Positions 10,001 to 18,029 of a DNA stretch of 20,334 bases are shown in pieces. Origin of the DNA: Purshia tridentata (taxonomy: Eukaryota > Streptophyta > Magnoliopsida > Rosales > Rosaceae); assembly GCA_003254885.1 (NCBI GenBank), contig QANT01003416.1, positions 1-20,334 on the forward strand. Direction: 5' to 3'. Position numbers and translations under genes: made by a program. Positions within the stretch are counted from its first letter, which is position 1. Every line of letters begins with the position of its first letter. Below the pieces are notes generated by a model. The model searched no databases. It was not told the DNA's origin and was given only the letters and a program-made list of their open reading frames with translations.

Positions 10001-10711
10001 TTTTACTGTTTCAAGGTTGGTGCCAATTTATTTGACCAAAGCATATGGGCATATGACAGATCAAAATGTGGGGCCAAAACAGTTGAGTAATGACCGAAGC
10101 TGAAAGCCTGAAACTGAAACCATTGGCTTCTTCAGTCCTCCTCCTCCTTTTCTTCATTTCCTTAAATTTATTGTTTTTTATTTTTTAAGCCTTGTGAAAT
10201 GGTTTAATTACCCCCCATTCTGTTTAACTTGACTTATGGAATCAGGTTCTTGATTGGCCGAATTAAGATTTGGGACTTATTAGATTAAAAAAAGTAGTTT
10301 TAAGTACTCAATTGGATAAAATTAGAGTTTGGATTCCAAATGGAGACACATGTCAAAGTTTGGATAACAAAATTGAAAAAAAACCCTTGTATCTAATATA
10401 AAAAGCTATGAAATCTTTGGTCCACTTATTCTTGTGTTTATGATTGTTCCTTTTTCTCTTGTTTACTGGATGTTTATTTGTTTACATATTGATAATGATG
10501 AGAACTTTCCAAGCTTTATGATATGTAGAGGTCTAACAGAATGTATTACGCTTGGTATTTGTAGGCATTTGGTTGGGCATATGTAAACAATCAACACAAC
10601 ACATGGGAGCAGTTTTATGTTTATTGGATTTGTCCCTTCATAGGAGCAATACTGGCTGCTTGGGTCTTCCGCGCTCTCTTTCCACCACTTGCTAAACAGA
10701 AGAAAGCTTGA
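5392..10711 (+). CDS. SIP1: SIP1-type small basic intrinsic protein (ER aquaporin), 3 exons
   Basis: Exons are 5392-5688, 6087-6359 and 10565-10711; all introns are GT-AG and phase 0. The product is 238 aa, against about 240 for Arabidopsis SIP1;1, which it resembles along its whole length. SIPs are MIP-family channels for water and small solutes, reported from the ER membrane. Exon 1 carries helices 1-2 and the first pore loop, where NPA is replaced by NPT (N72-P73-T74, context GGASFNPTGTASF). Exon 2 carries the conserved KYKHMLGGPSLKVDVHTGAIAE stretch (118-139, minus its first and last residues) and the second pore loop GPSMNPAN (NPA at 187-189). The arginine that follows NPA in most aquaporins is N190 here. 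Exon 3 starts AFGWAY and ends with a lysine-rich tail, KQKKA, resembling a dilysine ER-retrieval signal. The start is the first ATG of the frame and fits the short SIP N-terminus. Exon boundaries are inferred from family alignment and splice signals. The SIP1 subgroup is secure; the paralogue number is not. Confidence 0.95.
5689..6086 (+). other. intron 1 of the SIP1 gene
   Basis: A 398-nt intron with donor CAG|GTCACC and acceptor CCACAG|GCTTTG, between the first pore loop and helix 3. If unspliced, translation ends after four codons (VTSL then stop). I see nothing else in it. Confidence 0.9.
7029..7085. repeat. GT/GA microsatellite
   Basis: A GT run followed by about eleven GA units and imperfect GA-rich sequence, inside SIP1 intron 2. 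Confidence 0.9.
7264..7402. repeat. 46-bp direct repeat, 93-bp spacing
   Basis: TTTGTAGCATTAGTGG... at 7264-7309 recurs at 7357-7402 with three substitutions. Both copies contain TTCTGAATTCTGATGGCAGT. The unit lies inside SIP1 intron 2 and has no coding signal. Confidence 0.85.
8563..9200 (+). pseudogene. decayed LINE-type retroelement 3' fragment (tentative)
   Basis: From 8775 one frame reads EEVAQLWDSVRFWS, then LRQASVSLEF, then RHNSLSQYF. This resembles the LWD-x-x-RF-W-SLWASVS-x-EF-x-x-YSL tail that follows the zinc-finger region of plant LINE ORF2 proteins and their remnants. The preceding open frame (8563-8784) is shifted relative to it, and stops follow soon after. A nearby later frame contains a hydrophobic tail (SFILLPYSVNLAGIF, about 9036-9080). 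I infer an old insertion in the intron in the same orientation as the host gene. The resemblance is from memory of the family, so confidence is modest. Confidence 0.35.
9660..10015. repeat. CT-rich region with an approx. 150-bp direct duplication
   Basis: Pyrimidine-rich (TTC)n tracts occur at about 9673-9700 and 9850-9895, with (AATA)n at about 9934-9950. AAACTACTGCAGATCCC near 9808 recurs as AAACTATTGCAGATCCC near 9958, each preceded by a TTTTACT-(A/G)-TTT motif and followed by ACCCACC plus TTC repeats. Confidence 0.7.
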
Positions 10712-10848
10712 AGAGGCTTGGTAGAATTTTAGGTCATTTTCATCAGTAGATAAGGCTGTAATGAGGACCAGTTTTTCCATTTTGCTATTTGTAGCTACCT
10801 AGTGGCCAGTGGCTAGTGGTTGTGAAACTATCTTCAAATTATGGTTCA

Positions 10849-10854
10849 AATAAA
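10849..10854 (+). terminator. candidate polyadenylation signal of SIP1
   Basis: AATAAA lies 138 nt after the SIP1 stop, within a T-rich 3' UTR-like stretch. Two more AATAAA copies occur in a duplicated segment at 10993 and 11152, so alternative ends are possible. Confidence 0.5.
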
Positions 10855-10960
10855 ATGACCTGTCTGGTTAAGGAAATGTATTTTGGGATTGGCATCTTTT
10901 ATGTGTGTGCTGGCAGCTGCTGTGGAAATGAATTTCTGTGTATTCAATGAGAAAAACTTG

Positions 10961-11165
10961 TTTGTAACGGGTGCATACAACCTCTCTTTCACAATAAATA
11001 GTCACATGACTAGCATGTGAGAAAATGTTACGAGAGTGGGTATATATATACCTATTATATACAAGTTATTCTCATTCAATGAGAATAACACTGTTAATAG
11101 TAGCTGGGCTAATTGCTGGTTTGTAAAGGGTGCAAACAACCTCTCTTTCACAATAAATAGTCACA
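10961..11165. repeat. 46-bp direct repeat carrying a polyA signal
   Basis: TTTGTAACGGGTGCATACAA-CCTCTCTTTCACAATAAATAGTCACA at 10961-11006 recurs at 11120-11165 with two substitutions. Each copy contains AATAAA. An imperfect TTCAATGAGAA motif precedes each copy, at 10943 and 11075. Confidence 0.85.
11065..11089. repeat. perfect 12-bp palindrome around a single base
   Basis: GTTATTCTCATT - C - AATGAGAATAAC: 12-nt arms with a one-base centre, lying between the two copies of the 46-bp repeat. It could be a small foldback element or transposon footprint, or a site for a dimeric factor. Confidence 0.8.
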
Positions 11166-11589
11166 ACCTCTCTTTATACCTACATAAATATATCAAATAA
11201 ACATTCAGTATGTCTGAATATTCCATTGTTTCTTAACAAAATATGTGAAACAGGTCTCCAAGACTAGCAGAGCCGCTACATCCCTTTTTTTAGTATCTCT
11301 AGAGTAGAATTAAAGAGCATCTCCTCGAAACTAGCTGAGAACAATGTGAAAATTTGTAATACCTAAAATATAAGAATATGATTGTAATTTCGTAATAAAA
11401 GGATGGACGGTGGACCCCATATGAGTATTGGGAACTTTACGGGAAATATAAGAAATGTGTGGCGTGTTTGTTGTACAATTAAATTCCGAATTTTGATGAT
11501 TTTTTTTTTTGTTGTATAGTGTGTACTTTACCCAAGGTTTTTTTCTTATTATTTTTGGAATTAAAATTAAATAAACAATAACAAATACA

Positions 11590-11596
11590 TATAAAA
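11590..11596 (+). promoter_or_regulatory. candidate TATA box of the apyrase gene
   Basis: TATAAAA lies in a sharply AT-rich stretch (about 11550-11597) just before composition turns GC-rich. Transcription would start near 11620-11630, giving a leader of about 300 nt. This is inferred from sequence alone. Confidence 0.45.
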
Positions 11597-11630
11597 ATGT
11601 AGGCTGAGTCCAGGGAGGCCTGAGAGGGTA

Positions 11631-11747
11631 ATGTGGATTGATCCCAAGGCAAGTTGGCAAGAGAACCCAACCGAGTCTGCAGTGTGCACTGGGCTGTACA
11701 TTTTGGGCAGAAAAAGAGAAGCACGCATTTGGGGTTGGGATTGTTGA
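11631..11747 (+). other. possible upstream ORF in the apyrase leader
   Basis: If transcription starts near the TATA box at 11590, the first AUG with an ORF of any length is at 11631. It encodes 38 codons (MWIDPKASWQ...IWGWDC) and stops at 11745-11747, 176 nt before the main ATG. No other ATG lies between them. The context has a purine (G) at -3 but U at +4. A start site downstream of 11631 would exclude it. Confidence 0.3.
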
Positions 11748-11923
11748 TTTGAAGAGAGTAGTGGGAGTGGGATTGTTGATCCCAGCAGTTACAACCAAAT
11801 CTGGAGCCGGCAGTCGTGAACGGCCAGATCCGATACAGATCGCCTTCCTCGGCCGAACTGCTGGAGGCCCAGAATCTGAATTCCCCACCGTCCGATCCCC
11901 ACCTCCACGACTCACTCGACAAG

Positions 11924-14900
11924 ATGCAGAAGCGTCCCGGGAGAGCAGGACTCGGAGGTGGGACCCAGTACGACTCCCTCTCCGACAAGATTTACAAGTA
12001 CAGGAGCGTCCTGCTCGTCATTTCCATCCCTCTGCTGCTGCTAACAATGGTCCTCTACGTCATGCCGGGGCCCATTTCGACCACCACCAGCAGTCTCAAC
12101 TACCACCGCAAGCTTCCTCCCAAGACTTCCTATGCTGTCATCTTCGACGCCGGTAGCTCCGGCAGCCGCGTCCACGTCTTCTGCTTCGACCAAAACCTCG
12201 AGCTCCTTCCCATCGGCAAAGATCTCGAGCTTTTCATTCCGACCAAGCCTGGATTGAGTTTCTACGCCAAGGACCCTCGCAGTGCGGCCGAGTCCCTCAC
12301 TGGCCTCCTCGACGAGGCCGAAAGAGCCGTGCCCAAAGAGCTGCGTGCTGTCACTCCCGTCCGCGTTGGGGCAACTGCTGGCTTGAGAGCGTTGGAGGGC
12401 GATGCCTCCGACCGCATTCTGCAAGCGGTTAGGGATCTTCTCCAAGGAAGAAGCACCCTCAGCTCCAGCCCCGATGCCGTTTCGGTTATTGATGGAACTC
12501 AAGAGGGTTCCTTCCAGTGGGTATGCTATTATGCCATTCTCTTTCTTTATTCCGGAACCATTTTCCCTTAATTTGCTTCTTGTTTTTCAGGTCACAATAA
12601 ACTATCTACTAGGAAATTTGGGGAAGAAATATTCAGATACTGTTGGAGTTATTGATCTTGGGGGTGGATCTGTTCAAATGGCTTATGCTATCTCAGAGGA
12701 GGATGCTGCAAAGGCACCAAGAAAATCCCAAGGAGAGGATATATATGTAAGGGAAATGATTCTCAAAGGAACAAAATATAACCTCTATGTTCACAGGTTT
12801 TCCCCTTTCTTTCTGCTTAATTCATTGATGTCACGATTTATTCTTGTCTTTTATTGTGCCTTGTCATATAACTATATCGTTGGAATCTTCACATGAAATA
12901 GCCATTATAGAACTGCATTCATAGGTTAATAATGCTTTTTGTACTTTTAAAACAGTTACTTGCATTACGGGTTGCTAGCAGCTCGAGCAGAGATTTTAAA
13001 GGCTTCTGACGATTCTGGCAATCCCTGCATCTTATCTGGATATGATGGTATGTTGAGTTGCCATTCAATATTAACAACCTTTTTATTTGTTTTTGTTTTC
13101 TAAATCCAAATTCTTGTTTTTCATCTCTTTAGCTAAACCATCTTGTATTACAATATTTTTTTTCTTGAAACTTTTTGGTGCTGCATACAATGCTTTTCTA
13201 GAGTGGCAGACCTAGGATTTTATCTTTATGGGGACAAACTTAAACTATAATAAGATTGAAAAAATATGGGAAATAAACAACATTTGTTGAACTAAAAGTA
13301 TAGAAATAGAAACAAGAGGCTAAGAAGAACGAGCTGCTAAGTGATTCCTTTTTTTTTTTTTTTCAAAGANTTCCTTTTTTTTTTTTTCTCAAAGAGATGG
13401 AGGTTTGAAGTATGAAAGAGGAATTGGAGCCCTAAGAGTGAACCTCTCTTTTGGGCCATGATAGGTAGAACCATTAAAGGAATAGAAACTTAGAGAGCTG
13501 AACTGAACCATTAAAGTAATTGTGAAATTGCACAATGTTTTTATTCCCTTCTTTTTGGGGTTACCAACAAAAAAAAGCTAAGCAAATTCAAAGTGTAGGT
13601 TTGATGATTTGAGGCAGTTCAATTAACCAAATACCGACCTCGTATGATAACCGAGAGTTTCTGCTTGTGAAGGCTCAACAAGAAGAATATATAAAAAAGG
13701 ATTTACTTGTAGCAACAATCTTTAACTATTTTCCGTGTCTCACTTGGATCCTAATTAAATTTATCAAAAAATAATCCTTGAACTTCTACTTGAGTTGCAA
13801 TGCAACCCATATCGCCAAATTCGTTTAGGTTCCTGTAAATAATTGGTAAGTGCCAATTACATGACCACATTTTTAAGTGGTATAATGGTAAATTTGAAAC
13901 ACTTTATCTCTCCCTCCCCCTCACCTTNCCCCCCCCCCCCCCAACCTTCATCATTATTCCCTCTATATCTTTCTGTCCAGCAACCCATATCGCCAAATTC
14001 GTTTAGGTTCCTGTCAATAATTGGTAAGTGCCAATTACATGACCACATTTTTAAGTGGTATAATGGTAAATTTGAAACACTTCATCTCTCCCTCCCCCTC
14101 ACCTTCATCATTATTCCCTCTATATCTTTCTGTCCTCCACTCTCCTTCGCCTCTTTCAAAGAATAGATGTCTTCAAATGAAAGTATCTTTTTTAATCGGA
14201 TATTAGAACCATGGACTTTCTTTTATTTACTAGTAAACCTTGGAATCTAAGTTTCAGATTAAATTGTAGTCTCTCACATAACAGAAAAAAGGAAAAAGAA
14301 AAAAATCAAATTTAATGACTTGACATAGCAATGCCCTGCCGGGCAGACTTGGTTGTAAGTGAAATTCCCAAGTGGGTTATCTTCATGTGCACATTAAAGC
14401 ATTTAACACTAAGTGAAGATATGGGCAAAACCAGAATTCAAAAAAAAGAGGAGGAAATAGATGCTCATGCTTATTCATTTCTTGTCCAACTTCTCGATTT
14501 GAAATTTGGACACCATTTTGGTATGAAAATTAATTTAGGGACCAAAGTGGGACTCATGCAATATTTTAGGATTATTGCTACAATTAATTGTCAAAAAATG
14601 CACAAAATATAATTGCTTTCAGTGGGGAAATTGTCCCCACTAGGGTTTTCGGGTGTACCAACCGTCATAATTCTACAACTTTGTATACCGTAGACTGAAG
14701 AGAATTGCTATTTTCTCAATTTTTTTCTCTGTTCTTATGTTGCACATGATATGCACACCACATCATTGCATTAAAAAATTAACATTGTAGAACCCAATGT
14801 GAAGATGCCACCTAGTTGAGAAAAATATTGGGTGCATAGCATTGTCCGTATAGTAAAAGTATTCTTTATATTAAAGGATTGCAAAATCATTACATGTCGG

Positions 14901-15724
14901 CAGGCAGCTCTATATTGTTTAATAATGAAGCACGGGTATCTATCTTTTTAGTTTCTGTTTGTGGGTTATTGTATAATCATTAATTTGGTGGGAAATTTTG
15001 TTAAGGTAAATACAAATATGGAGGAGTAGATTATCCAGCATCAGCTTCTTCATCTGGATCAAGCATTGAAGGGTGTAGGAGGGTAGCTATGAAGGCACTC
15101 AAAGTAAACGAAGCAACATGTACACACATGAAATGTACATTTGGCGGGGTATGGAATGGTGGAGGAGGGGATGGACAAAGGAACCTTTTTGTTGCTTCAT
15201 TTTTCTTTGACAGAGCTGCTGAGGTATTTAATCATCCTAAACTTTTCCCATTTTGCTTGATGGGGATGAAAAGGTTAGATTCATTTTAGACAACTGCATG
15301 CTTTTGCTAACTGCATATTATACATATGTAGGCTGGTTTTGTTAACCCAAATGAACCTGTTGCCAAAGTTCACCCTGGGAACTTTGAGGAGGCAGCGAAG
15401 CGAGCTTGTGAAACTAAACTTGAGGATGCCAAATCCACATATCCAAGTGTTGATGAGGACAATCTGCCATACTTGTGCATGGATCTTGTTTACCAATTTA
15501 CATTGCTTGTAGATGGATTTGGTAGGTTTTAGTTATGCAAATTCACAATGAGATTTCATCTAAACAAATTCTAAGCTGAATTCTAATATGCTACTATGTC
15601 TGGTACAGGTCTAGAGCCCTGGCAAGAGATCACATTGGTGAAGAAGGTTAAATATCATAATGCCTTGGTTGAAGCAGCATGGCCACTAGGCAGTGCCATA
15701 GAGGCAGTGTCCGCATTAACATGA
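11924..15724 (+). CDS. APY2-like: apyrase, APY1/APY2 type (GDA1/CD39 nucleoside phosphatase), 6 exons
   Basis: Exons are 11924-12520, 12591-12796, 12956-13047, 15006-15223, 15332-15521 and 15609-15724, all with GT-AG introns. They join to 472 codons, against 471 aa for Arabidopsis APY1, with strong similarity throughout. Apyrases hydrolyse nucleoside tri- and diphosphates. Plant APY1/2 are reported from Golgi and plasma membrane and affect extracellular ATP and glycosylation. One membrane anchor lies at about 29-48. Apyrase conserved regions: ACR1 [12 protein letters not shown] (74-85), ACR2 GATAGLR (149-155), ACR3 [10 protein letters not shown] (190-199, predicted catalytic E194), ACR4 [11 protein letters not shown] (221-231), and the conserved [16 protein letters not shown] stretch spanning exons 4/5 (from 360). 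The C-terminus [14 protein letters not shown] is typical. I chose ATG 11924 because MQKRPGR...[10 protein letters not shown] aligns with family N-termini and no in-frame ATG lies upstream before the TGA at 11777. All catalytic motifs look intact. Confidence 0.95.
12521..12590 (+). other. apyrase intron 1
   Basis: A 70-nt phase 0 intron with donor CAGTGG|GTATGC and acceptor TTTTTCAG|GTCACA. It falls inside ACR3, between QW and VTINYLL. It is near the lower size limit for plant introns. Confidence 0.9.
12797..12955 (+). other. apyrase intron 2
   Basis: A 159-nt phase 2 intron with donor CACAG|GTTTTC and acceptor AAAACAG|TTACTTG. It splits the serine codon of HS-YLHYG. Confidence 0.9.
13344..13396. 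repeat. duplicated poly-T segment flanking an N
   Basis: TTCC, a T run, then TCAAAGA (13345-13369) is followed by N (13370), then again TTCC, a T run and TCTCAAAGA (13371-13394). This is probably one locus represented twice at an assembly join. Confidence 0.65.
13802..14135. repeat. tandem duplication of 156-178 bp in apyrase intron 3
   Basis: GCAACCCATATCGCCAAATT starts at 13802 and at 13980. The copies match almost perfectly through TCTATATCTTTCTGTCC. Copy 1 carries an extra insertion of about 21 nt consisting of N, a run of 14 C and AACCTT. Both copies include AATTGGTAAGTGCCAATTACATG in pieces. Confidence 0.9.
15224..15331 (+). other. apyrase intron 4
   Basis: A 108-nt phase 0 intron with donor GCTGAG|GTATTT and acceptor ATGTAG|GCTGGT. 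It sits between DRAAE and AGFV. Confidence 0.9.
15522..15608 (+). other. apyrase intron 5
   Basis: An 87-nt phase 1 intron with donor GATTTG|GTAGGT and acceptor GGTACAG|GTCTAG. It splits the glycine codon of DGFG-LEPW. Confidence 0.9.
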
Positions 15725-17363
15725 ATGCAGATCACATTATCAGCTAAATTACTTGATGAAAAATTCAGTGGCCTTCGACTTATTGCCATCCATGCTCTTT
15801 GAACTCCAGGGTTGGTAATGCTCGGAAGCCAACCTCAGAGATTGATACTGGATTGAATTGGGAATTGGATTTGGTCTTCTATTTTGGGAATAATGAGAGA
15901 ATTTAGTTTAATTTGTGTCCATTTGTAATTAGTCAGACTTACCATTCTTGAGATAACAATATGATTCAATTAGTTCTACTAGTTTTGCCGGCTCAGTAAA
16001 CCAAATGGTGATACCATGTCATTCGTGTGTCTCTCCATGTAGTAGATACGAATACAATTGCTTGCTAACGTTTCTCATTTATATTATACCATTCAGCTCA
16101 TTTTTCATTTCCTTTTGTTTGAGTTCCCAATTTGAATTGAAGTGCTTAGGAATGCATGAATAGAAACAGATGTCCGTGCGTAGTGAGTTAACTGTTTAAA
16201 GTCACATGTTGTGTGACGTCGTGCATGCTATGCATTATTGTCAATGCGTTTGGAGTGACTCCTATTCAATTGTTGTTGGACTCGTGTTAGATGCAAGAAA
16301 TTGGTGTTTAATGGATTCAACGTCTCTCCCTGTCTTCTTCTTTGTGGATCTTTCTAGGGCTTGGAGTGGCCAAGCTTGCAAAATACTATCAATGGTAATG
16401 CATGCATAAAGCAGATCACAGAGTCACCGGAAGAGGCACTAGTGTGGTACAAGCCTAATGCTCTTTGATGGTAAAATCAACTAGTTCTAGAGAGATTTGG
16501 CAGAGGTTTTGTATGATAGAAGTTGTGAACCCAACATTGAATAGGAAGATGCGATTATAGGTAAAGAGAGAGGCAAGAGATTTTTTACCTGCATGGTGAT
16601 GCCAAAGGTGTTTGTATTTAATGTAGGCATGCTTAGGGTATGCTTTAGGTCATATCATCACCTAAAGCAATCACCAAACCACCCAAACATCATGTTAGGG
16701 TGGGAGTGAGATGGAGACTTGTCCTATCCTAGCTAGGCACAATCCTAAATGCACTTAAGAGTGCACAAGCCAAATATCATAGTCCATTCACACCAGTAGT
16801 CGCATGGTCAGGTTTAGTACATGACCATGTCGACCTGAGGTAGCCACCGAGGAATGAACTTTTGTCGAGGAGTTGTATAGATCTTGATTGTCAGAGAGGT
16901 CAAGTCGGGCCCGTGATGTGTTATCTAACCTGAGGTGGGATTAATAGTAGTCAGAGTCGACTTTATGTTCGTGTTGCTACTTGTGACATGATGGGATTTC
17001 TTGGAGGATCTCGTTTCTTAGAGTTTGTGATGATGACTAAACTTAGGAGCCGAATATCAAGATCATTAGGTTGGTAGAAGGTGGTAATAATTGACTTAGG
17101 GCTCGAGTGTTCGCACGAACTTGCTCCCTTGATTGATCAGTCAACAAAATGAAGGACCTTGTTGTTTGATTAAGTCGGTGTGGAAACCCCACTTCTTTGA
17201 CTAAGTTAGCTCGTTTAAAAATCAAAGAGCCAAATAAAATGTTGCGTTAGACCACGTGAAGATATGTTATTGGTGAATTTATCCATAAACAAAACAAAAG
17301 GGAATCTTGAAAGGACTCATTTTGATTATAAACAAATAATTGGCCATTTCTTTTCAAAACTAA
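15725..17363. other. apyrase 3' UTR and intergenic DNA
   Basis: After the 3' UTR (to about 15950) I see no gene. A small perfect hairpin with 9-bp arms lies at 16642-16668 (GCTTTAGGT/ACCTAAAGC). The stretch 16700-17230 is GC-richer than its surroundings and reads like repeat debris, but I cannot name an element. Confidence 0.5.
15889..15894 (+). terminator. candidate polyadenylation signal variant of apyrase
   Basis: AATAAT lies 165 nt after the apyrase stop, followed by a T-rich stretch (TTTAGTTTAATTTGTG). Plant signals are loose, so this is only a plausible site. Confidence 0.3.
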
Positions 17364-17990
17364 GGGCTGTTTGGATAGGTAGGATTTGGATTTAAATTTG
17401 AATTTAAAAAACTCAAATTTAAATCCACCTATTTAGATTCATTTAAAAAAGTGTATTTAGATTTACCTCAAATTTATGATCAATTTTAAAGGGTTAAATT
17501 TATGAATTTCAAATACCTTCTCCAACTAGGTATTTGAAATCTCACCCTTTCTCTCTCTTTCTCGCTCTCAGACCTCTAGCCACAACTGCCGGTGCCTATA
17601 GCCGGCCACCTCCGACTACTTTTTTGGCCATTGCCAATGACTTTTTTGGTGACCTCCGATGACTTTTTCGGCCAACCTCCAATGACTTTCCGGACCACCC
17701 TTCGGTGACTTTTCCCGTCACCTCCAGCAACTTTTCTGGTCATCCTCTAAGGACTTTTTTAACCACCCTCTGATGATTTTCCAGTCACCTCTTTTTTTAT
17801 TTTTTTATTTTATTCTTAATCATATATTTAAAATTTAAAATTGTCAAAAAAAATAAAATTGAAATACTCAATAAAAATCTCGCTTTTAGAACTTGTATCA
17901 TAATAAAATTTTAAATCTAAGAATTTCAATTACATAGATTTCAAATGTATAAATCTAAATCTAAATTATATATATACTAAAACAGAACCC
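17364..17990. mobile_element. MITE-like non-autonomous element (tentative)
   Basis: The left edge GGGCTGTTTGGATAG and ATTTGGATTTAAATTTGAA resemble the right edge reversed and complemented (GGGTTCTGTTTTAG, ATTTAGATTTAGATTTATA), giving imperfect terminal inverted repeats of roughly 45 bp. Inside the left arm a perfect 14-bp hairpin (17388-17401 with 17413-17426, GGATTTAAATTTGA) is present. The centre carries the minisatellite at 17609-17792. No target duplication is evident, so the superfamily is not assigned. Confidence 0.4.
17609..17792. repeat. degenerate 21-25-bp minisatellite
   Basis: About eight units of the form CCTCC-GATGACTTTTT-GGCCA: for example CCTCCGACTACTTTTTTGGC, CCTCCGATGACTTTTTCGGC, CCTCCAATGACTTTCCGGAC, CCTCCAGCAACTTTTCTGGT. 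Unit length and sequence drift, so it is old. Similar G/C-punctuated arrays occur in plant intergenic elements. Confidence 0.8.
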
Positions 17991-18029
17991 AAAATCACTG
18001 TGCAGTCACTGTTACTAATGACAGTGTGC

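Larger units (their letters stand above)
6360..10564 (+). other. large intron 2 of the SIP1 gene
   Basis: This 4205-nt intron, donor AAC|GTAAGT and acceptor TTGTAG|GCATTT, splits the protein directly after NPAN. It is AT-rich. It holds a GT/GA microsatellite (about 7029-7085), a 46-bp direct repeat (7264-7402), a probable decayed LINE fragment (about 8563-9200), and a CT-rich stretch with a duplicated segment (about 9660-10015). ORFs of 60-120 codons here lack splice context or family similarity, and several lie face to face on both strands. I read no host gene inside the intron. Confidence 0.85.
10712..11589. other. SIP1 3' UTR and intergenic spacer to apyrase
   Basis: About 0.9 kb of non-coding sequence. 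It holds the SIP1 3' UTR and polyA candidates, the 46-bp direct repeat, the palindrome at 11065, and the AT-rich apyrase promoter region. No further gene is seen; the minus-strand ORFs at 11331-11988 overlap the apyrase leader and have no family signal. Confidence 0.6.
13048..15005 (+). other. apyrase intron 3, repeat-bearing
   Basis: A 1958-nt phase 1 intron with donor GATG|GTATGT and acceptor GTTAAG|GTAAAT, splitting the glycine codon of GYDG-KYKYGG. It contains two of the window's N bases (13370, 13928), a poly-T duplication next to the first N, and a tandem duplication at 13802-14135. The ORFs at 13843-14206 come from those repeats and are not genes. Confidence 0.88.

Noticed and set aside
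11816..11923. Apyrase start at 11816 (reading as if M-N-G-Q...)
   Set aside because: The codon at 11816 is GTG, not ATG. The ATG at 11924 gives a family-length protein with a family-like N-terminus.
11331..11988. Long minus-strand ORFs at the apyrase promoter
   Set aside because: They are open because of GC-rich sequence and A/T-rich low-complexity tails. No motif is seen and their start is antisense to the apyrase leader.
11638..12156. 172-codon + strand ORF overlapping the apyrase leader and exon 1
   Set aside because: It lies in another frame, begins at a TTG, and has an Arg/Pro/Gln-rich, shadow-like composition.
12041..12502. 153-codon minus-strand ORF inside apyrase exon 1
   Set aside because: It is the antisense shadow of a GC-rich coding exon; the sense frame has all the apyrase motifs.
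13843..14206. Ser/Pro-rich ORFs in apyrase intron 3
   Set aside because: They are translations of the tandem duplication and its CT/poly-C tract; the same peptide appears twice because the DNA is repeated.
16642..16668. 9-bp-arm hairpin as a terminator or small RNA
   Set aside because: It is too short for a pre-miRNA, and hairpin terminators are not used by plant Pol II. Chance is sufficient.
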